In this document: positions 40,198 to 45,321 of the stretch, piece after piece
Layout: each line of letters begins with the position of its first letter
How positions within the stretch are numbered: position 1 is the stretch's first letter
NCBI GenBank assembly: GCA_024642705.1
Contig: JAHEAQ010000001.1
Span: 1-45,321, forward strand
Origin: Bacteroidota bacterium
Lineage (GTDB): Bacteria; Bacteroidota; Bacteroidia; Chitinophagales; Saprospiraceae
Length of the DNA stretch: 45,321 nucleotides
Reading direction: 5' to 3'
Position numbers and translations under genes: made by a program
Notes under the pieces: model-generated
Databases searched by the model: none
What the model was told of the DNA's origin: nothing
Seen by the model: only the letters and a program-made list of their open reading frames with translations

Positions 40198-43100
40198 TTA
40201 CTGCTTTCTTACGAACTCATCAAAATTAATAATAGTTGAAGCGACCATTGTTAATGCAGCTAAATTCTTTTTATCTAAATTTTCATCGACAGCTTGATCT
40301 CCAACTCTTAACAATTCAATGGCTCGCTTTCCATTTTTATCAAAATAGTCCAATTCCTTTTCATATAATCCAGCCAATAAAATCAGCTCTTCTTTTTCTA
40401 TATCTCTACCAATAAGGGATTTGAAAATGTAATTGATGCTTTTTTCAATGGAATCAAATCCCAATTTTGTTGCTTTTTCACTAAGTACTCGGGAAGCTTC
40501 CACATATTGTGGATCATTCATCAAAACAAGCGATTGAAGAGGTGTGGAAGTCTTTTGCCTGCTTACGGTGCAATTGTACCTATCAGGAGTATCAAAATTC
40601 ATCATAGATGGTGGAGGTGCACTCCTTTTCCAAATGGTATATAAACTTCTCCGATATAAATCTTCACCTTTTCCTTGCTTGTATTCAGTAGCATTTCTAG
40701 TTGCTAATGCTTCCCAAATTCCATTGGGCTGGTATGGATAAACACTCGGCCCTCCTATTTTTGGAGCTAAAAGCCCACTAGCAGCAATTGCATTATCTCG
40801 TATTATTTCTGCAGGTAATCTATAGGAAGGATAATAGGAATAGAATTCATTTACTGGATCAATTTTTTTTGAGTTTTCGGAAGGTATCGATTGTTGCTGA
40901 TAGGTTGCTGAGAGTAATATTTTTTTTATAAATAATTTGATGTCCCAACCATTTTCCATGAAATCAACAGCCAAATAATCCAATAATTCTCCATGACTTG
41001 GTAAAGCACCTTGATTTCCAAAATCTTCTTGGGTGGATACCAATCCTTTCCCAAATAACATCTTCCAAATTCTATTGACTTCAACTCGAGCAGTTAATGG
41101 ATTTTCTTTTGAAATCACCCAGTTTGCTAATCCTAATCGATTCTTTGAAAATCCATCTGGCATATTTGACAAAATAGCGGGTGTATTTGGTTCAACTTCT
41201 TCACCATGGGCATCATACATTCCTCTATCTAAAATATAAGTGGGACGTTTTTCTTTCATATCATGCATCACCATTACTTCTAACACATCTGTTTCAATTA
41301 GATTCTGTTCTTTTCTGAATTCAGATAATTTTTCAAAATTTCTATTAAATCTTTGATTTTTGCCACTTGATAAATAAAAATCTAAGATCTGTTCTTTATT
41401 ATTTGGTAATTGATTTGCTTGATCAAAGATTTTCTGAACTTCAATTTCTGAGAGTTTTCGATTGTACACAAGCAATTCATCCATTATTATATTTTCAATA
41501 GACCGCTCTTTTTCTTTTCCTAGCATAAATGGATAACTGGACCAATTAGAACCTTTAACTCCGTGTAATAGACTTTTGTGCAAATTATCTCTATGAAGTT
41601 TATACTCTGGAACTTTTCCATTAATATAAAATTTTAAGCCATCCGCTTTACTATTTCCATTATAGCTCATGACAATATGGGTCCATTCCCCAACAGGTAA
41701 TTTCTCAATAGTCTGATAATCAATTGCATTATCTGGCCAAACATGGTTAAGTTGAAATGACAAAGTCCCATCTTCATTTAATTTACAAATCCAACCACGA
41801 TAGCCCTCAAAGTCGCCATTGGTATTGTTGAAAATTGGTCCTTTTTCTCCAGATTTTAATAATTTCACCCAAATACTCACTGAGAACGGCTGATCTCTGT
41901 CATAATCCATATCTCTATTGAACCTAAGACCGCAATCTCCTCTGAACTGAATTCCATTACCTACCTTGCCTTCTTTTAATAATGGTCTTCTGTCCTTGTC
42001 TCCTAAAATAGCTGCGTCAGGTTTATTTTTTGCTTTATTAATGTAACTGACCACTTTATTTTTCCCACCAATTCCAGCCCAACCTGGTGATTTTTTATTA
42101 TCCAAATTAAGTAAAGCTGGATCAGCTTCAACTTCTTTTTCAAAATCAAAAGATGCTACCAACCCTTCATTTAGATCAACTTCTAAAGTATTTGATTCTA
42201 GCCATAATTCTAATTCACTGAGATAATTTTCTGGCAAAATTTCTAATTCTAAAGTTTCAATCTCACAATTCAGGCCTGCTAATATTTGTTTTTCTTTATT
42301 AGTTGGCAACATAATCGTCGGAGAAGCTTCCCCATTATACGGCACAATACCTGAATCATTGTTGTTGTTAAAAAAAGCAGACAAAGCGTAATACTCTTTT
42401 TGGGAAAAAGGATCATACTTGTGGTCATGACATTTAGCACATTCTAAAGTAATTCCTAATAAAGCTTTACCAAAAGTATTGGTCCTATCAGTGACATATT
42501 CAACTCGATATTCTTCTTCCACTACCCCTCCTTCCTGCGATTGTGGATGATTCCTATTAAAACAAGTAGCAAGAATTTGATCTTTTGTTGCATTGGGTAT
42601 CAAGTCACCCGCCAATTGTTCTGTAACAAATTGATCATAATGCATATTTTTATTAAATGATTCTATAACCCAATCTCTCCATGGCCAAGTGTTTCGCATG
42701 CCATCGTCTTGGTATCCATGGGAATCAGCATATCTTGCAACATCTAACCATTCCGCAGCCATTTTCTCGCCATATTGGGGTTTCTTCAACAATCGATCAA
42801 TAGCAATTTCATAAGAATTCGGAGAAAGATCATTAAGAAACAAATCAATTTCTTCGGGAGTCGGAGGCAACCCAGTTAAATCAAGCGTAATTCTTCTTAA
42901 CAAGGTTACTTTATTTGCTTCTTCTGATGGTGATAGACCTTTTCTTTCAATTTTATCCAAAATAAAATAATCTAAATCTTGTTTTGTCCATTTTGAATTT
43001 TTTACCTCTGGAATTTTACTTTTTTGTGGCGGTACAAAAGACCAATGAGTCTTAAATTCAGCACCCTGTTCAATCCACTTTGCTATAAGAGCTTTTTCTT

Positions 43101-43476
43101 CTGTGGACAAACTCAAATTAGAGTCATTTGGAGGCATCATGTACTCGGATTCCTCAGAAATGATTCGGTTAAAAACTTCACTTGCATTTAGTTTGTTTGG
43201 TACTAGATTAAATTTTGCAACACTGTGTTCTGCAGTAGTTTCAGCAAAAGCAAATGAAGCTAAATCAATTCGAAAATCTGCTTTCCTTTTATTTTCATCT
43301 GGGCCATGGCATTTAAAGCATCGATCTGACAAAATTGGTTTTATGTGATAATTAAAGTCAATTTTATCTGGCAGATTGGTGTAAGCAGATTTTATTTCTG
43401 CTGGCACAGAATTATTACAACATATGAAAAAGAGTAAAACTATAGGAATCGAGAGTTGTATTATTCTTTTTGGCAT
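40198..43476 (-). CDS. PSCyt1-DUF1549-LamG-DUF1553 lipoprotein
   Basis: The 1092-residue protein has a lipoprotein-type signal (MPKRIIQLSIPIVLLFFICC). A planctomycete-type cytochrome c module (about 35-140) holds the heme motif CFKCH at 53-57 and MMPPN near 113. DUF1549 (about 160-380) contains WLDVARYADSHGYQDDG and a second CAKCH motif at 346-350. A LamG/concanavalin-like domain (about 430-690) is inserted (FSVSIWVKLLKSGEKGPIFN), then DUF1553 (about 780-1045) with NPLTARVEVNRIWKMLFGKGLV. The LamG domain may bind carbohydrate. It is paired with the DUF1501 gene 41 nt downstream. The reaction is unknown; redox chemistry on polysaccharide is inferred. Confidence 0.92.
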   Translation of the reverse strand: MPKRIIQLSIPIVLLFFICCNNSVPAEIKSAYTNLPDKIDFNYHIKPILSDRCFKCHGPDENKRKADFRIDLASFAFAETTAEHSVAKFNLVPNKLNASEVFNRIISEESEYMMPPNDSNLSLSTEEKALIAKWIEQGAEFKTHWSFVPPQKSKIPEVKNSKWTKQDLDYFILDKIERKGLSPSEEANKVTLLRRITLDLTGLPPTPEEIDLFLNDLSPNSYEIAIDRLLKKPQYGEKMAAEWLDVARYADSHGYQDDGMRNTWPWRDWVIESFNKNMHYDQFVTEQLAGDLIPNATKDQILATCFNRNHPQSQEGGVVEEEYRVEYVTDRTNTFGKALLGITLECAKCHDHKYDPFSQKEYYALSAFFNNNNDSGIVPYNGEASPTIMLPTNKEKQILAGLNCEIETLELEILPENYLSELELWLESNTLEVDLNEGLVASFDFEKEVEADPALLNLDNKKSPGWAGIGGKNKVVSYINKAKNKPDAAILGDKDRRPLLKEGKVGNGIQFRGDCGLRFNRDMDYDRDQPFSVSIWVKLLKSGEKGPIFNNTNGDFEGYRGWICKLNEDGTLSFQLNHVWPDNAIDYQTIEKLPVGEWTHIVMSYNGNSKADGLKFYINGKVPEYKLHRDNLHKSLLHGVKGSNWSSYPFMLGKEKERSIENIIMDELLVYNRKLSEIEVQKIFDQANQLPNNKEQILDFYLSSGKNQRFNRNFEKLSEFRKEQNLIETDVLEVMVMHDMKEKRPTYILDRGMYDAHGEEVEPNTPAILSNMPDGFSKNRLGLANWVISKENPLTARVEVNRIWKMLFGKGLVSTQEDFGNQGALPSHGELLDYLAVDFMENGWDIKLFIKKILLSATYQQQSIPSENSKKIDPVNEFYSYYPSYRLPAEIIRDNAIAASGLLAPKIGGPSVYPYQPNGIWEALATRNATEYKQGKGEDLYRRSLYTIWKRSAPPPSMMNFDTPDRYNCTVSRQKTSTPLQSLVLMNDPQYVEASRVLSEKATKLGFDSIEKSINYIFKSLIGRDIEKEELILLAGLYEKELDYFDKNGKRAIELLRVGDQAVDENLDKKNLAALTMVASTIINFDEFVRKQ

Positions 43477-43593
43477 TTCTTTTTATAATATGAACTCGTT
43501 AAAATAAGGTTCTTACTCCAAAATATATATTTTTATTTCGTATTTTTTGCCTCCTTAAAAAATAGTTTTGAAAAAAAGTAATAATCATTTGAA

Positions 43594-44580
43594 ATGAAAA
43601 TCCTTTTGACAGGTGCTGATGGCTTTTTAGGCACAAATATTACAATTGAATTATTAAATCGTGGATATCAAGTACGAGCTTTAATAGAACCTAATCGAAA
43701 TTCTCAAATAATCGATAACTTGAATGTAGAGAAAATTAGTGGAAACATCCTCAATGTTGAAGAAATAACCAATGCAGCTGCAGGCTGTGATGCAATAATT
43801 CATGCTGCAGCTTTAACTTCTATTTGGCCAGCAAGATCATCCATTGTTAATAAAGTAAATATTGAGGGTACAAGAAATGTTATTTTAGCTGCATTGGAAT
43901 CAGGTGTAAAGAGAATGGTATATATTGGAACTGCGAACACATTTGGTTTTGGAAACAAAGAGAATCCTGGGCATGAAGGCAACCCCTACCAAGCCGGAAA
44001 TTATAAGGTGGATTACCTCGATTCTAAATTCAAAGCACATCTTTTGATTATCGAAGCAATAAAGACTAAAAATCTGCCTTGTGTAATTGTGAATCCCACT
44101 TTTATGTTTGGTCCCTTCGATTCGAAACCAAGTTCTGGCGAAATGATTAGGAGTATGATTAAAAATAAAATTCCAGGTTATACGCAAGGGGGAAGAAATT
44201 TTATTAAAGTTAAAGACGCAGCTGTAGGTATTGTAAACGCTATTACAATGGGCGAAGTCGGTGAATGTTATATTTTGGGCAATATCAATCTAAGCTATAA
44301 AGAAATATTTGAGAAAATTTCATCAATTACTGGGGCAAAACCGCTTAAACTTTCGCTACCTAAATGGGCCGTGTTATCATACGGATTCATTAATTCAACA
44401 ATTTCTAATATTTCTGGCAAACCGCCATCTGTAAGTTATGAAATGGCCAAAATTTCAAATGATCAGCATTTTTTTACCGCAGCAAAAGCAATAAAACATT
44501 TAGATTTACCTCAAAATCCGATTGAGGAAGGCATTCAAGAATGTTATGAATGGTTAAATGAACACGGGTATTTGGATTAG
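43594..44580 (+). CDS. NAD(P)-dependent epimerase/dehydratase-like extended SDR
   Basis: The 328-residue protein is an extended short-chain dehydrogenase. The nucleotide motif is TGADGFLGTNI near residue 7, then AAALTSIWPA, a TANTFGFG segment, the catalytic Tyr141-LDS-Lys145 motif, and VNPTFMFGPFDSKPSSGEM. It resembles the dihydroflavonol reductase/3beta-hydroxysteroid dehydrogenase/HpnA branch rather than sugar epimerases. The substrate is not known. A second SDR gene follows with 14 nt between them, so the pair probably acts in one pathway. It is divergent from the DUF1549 gene, with a 117-nt shared upstream region. Confidence 0.87.
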   Translation: MKILLTGADGFLGTNITIELLNRGYQVRALIEPNRNSQIIDNLNVEKISGNILNVEEITNAAAGCDAIIHAAALTSIWPARSSIVNKVNIEGTRNVILAALESGVKRMVYIGTANTFGFGNKENPGHEGNPYQAGNYKVDYLDSKFKAHLLIIEAIKTKNLPCVIVNPTFMFGPFDSKPSSGEMIRSMIKNKIPGYTQGGRNFIKVKDAAVGIVNAITMGEVGECYILGNINLSYKEIFEKISSITGAKPLKLSLPKWAVLSYGFINSTISNISGKPPSVSYEMAKISNDQHFFTAAKAIKHLDLPQNPIEEGIQECYEWLNEHGYLD

Positions 44581-44594
44581 GATTTAAAAAAATT

Positions 44595-45321
44595 ATGAAC
44601 AACAAATTTTTCAACAATAAAGTAATCGTCATAACGGGATCGAACAGAGGTATTGGACTATTGTTGGCCAAACAACTTATAAATTCAGGTGCTAAAGTTG
44701 TTCTTAATGGTAGAAACCCAGAAAAATTAAAATTTGCTCTTGAATCTATTAATGCTAATGATAATCAAGTGATAGCAATTCAAGGAGATGTTACCAATCA
44801 CAGTGATTGCGAGAAATTGGTAAGAGATACTATAACTAATTTTGGAAAAATAGACATCCTCATCAATAATGCTGGAGTTGCCATGAATGGTTTCATAAAA
44901 GACTTGAAACCTGAAGTTTTTAAAAAGGTAATGGACACAAACTATCTTGGATCTGTTTATCCAACTTTAGCCGCTTTATCTGAAATTGAAAAAACCAAAG
45001 GAAGTATTTTGTTTATTTCAAGTGTGGCAGGATTATATGGTTTCCCAAGGTTTTCAGCATATAGCGCATCAAAAATCCCCCTTACTTCTTTCTCTCGATC
45101 CCTTAAAATTGAACTTGCTGGTAAAGATGTACATGTGGGGATAAGCTACGTAAGTTTTGTGGAAAATGGAGAGGGCAAAAAAATATTTAATACCGAAGGG
45201 GAATTGATAGACAAACCCGAACTCGATGGCATGAAATATCATTCTCCAGAAATGGTAGTAAAAAAATTAATGAATCAACTTATCCATAAGAAATTCGTTT
45301 CAAATTATTCTCGATATGGAA
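44595..45321 (+). CDS. Classical short-chain dehydrogenase/reductase (3' partial)
   Basis: The frame runs from ATG 44595 to the window end, 242 codons without a stop, so the C-terminus is missing. It is a classical SDR: the cofactor motif TGSNRGIG near residue 15, NNAGV, the catalytic Ser143 in ISSVAG and Tyr156-SAS-Lys160 (YSASK). The acidic and basic residues after the second strand (NGRNPEKL) favour NADP(H). It starts 14 nt after the extended SDR, which suggests one operon. The substrate cannot be told. Because it has no stop in the window, a search for complete frames would miss it. Confidence 0.92.
   Translation, partial: MNNKFFNNKVIVITGSNRGIGLLLAKQLINSGAKVVLNGRNPEKLKFALESINANDNQVIAIQGDVTNHSDCEKLVRDTITNFGKIDILINNAGVAMNGFIKDLKPEVFKKVMDTNYLGSVYPTLAALSEIEKTKGSILFISSVAGLYGFPRFSAYSASKIPLTSFSRSLKIELAGKDVHVGISYVSFVENGEGKKIFNTEGELIDKPELDGMKYHSPEMVVKKLMNQLIHKKFVSNYSRYG

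Noticed and set aside
1-45321. CRISPR array, prophage, toxin-antitoxin or restriction system
   Set aside because: No regularly spaced repeats, phage structural genes, toxin-antitoxin pair or restriction enzyme pattern was found on either strand.

Overview
The window is AT-rich bacterial chromosome from a member of the Bacteroidota, most likely a Saprospiria-like or related marine or environmental lineage. The evidence is a gliding-motility/T9SS C-terminal domain protein at the left edge, the small DUF2795-type protein typical of the phylum, promoters matching the Bacteroidota consensus (TTG, 19-21 nt, TAnnTTTG), little sign of Shine-Dalgarno sequences, several forced TTG starts, and many secreted lipoproteins. 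The lineage below phylum is inference. No prophage, CRISPR array, insertion sequence or rRNA was seen.

Layout. 1-2025: 3' end of a large T9SS-type adhesin. 2018-8902 (minus strand): housekeeping block of marC, cmk, a DUF2795-type gene, queA, rplT-rpmI-infC and clpC, with clear intrinsic terminators. 9432-11021 (plus): a STAS protein with RNase Z, then tRNA-Lys(UUU) with a good promoter and terminator. 11060-14051 (minus): a threonine synthase-like gene followed by two tandem paralogous lipoproteins. 14249-21970: a carbohydrate and redox module with a DUF1080-PA14 lipoprotein, a PQQ/GSDH-like propeller fused to a blue-copper domain, aldose epimerase, Na+/sugar symporter and an SGNH hydrolase. 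22239-27488: a sulfur-flavoured region with a split YeeE/YedE pair, a SAM methyltransferase, a TSUP exporter, a PnuC-like protein and a SulP permease. 27576-31569: a DMT exporter, a VOC protein, a RAYT-like transposase homologue that has lost its HUH histidines, and an O-acetylhomoserine sulfhydrylase. 31795-34471 (minus): an outer-membrane protein, a Big2-DM13 redox lipoprotein and a TPR protein. 34630-38681: a YbbA/YbbP-type ABC transporter divergent from a TesA-like esterase. 38714-43476 (minus): a DUF1501 protein and a DUF1549/1553 cytochrome protein. 43594-end: two short-chain dehydrogenase family genes, the second cut by the window edge.

How the genes may work together. The secreted sugar-oxidation genes, symporter and epimerase fit oxidation, cleavage and uptake of a sugar at the cell surface. 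The YeeE/YedE pair, TSUP, SulP and MetY-type genes fit movement of inorganic sulfur in and out and its capture as homocysteine. A 20-bp Crp/Fnr-type palindrome lies upstream of the YeeE/YedE operon. The items that most deserve a second look are the HUH-dead RAYT-like protein, the paired hairpins ahead of the sulfhydrylase gene, the Crp-like site, the cupredoxin-fused dehydrogenase module, and the hairpins placed just before cmk and infC.
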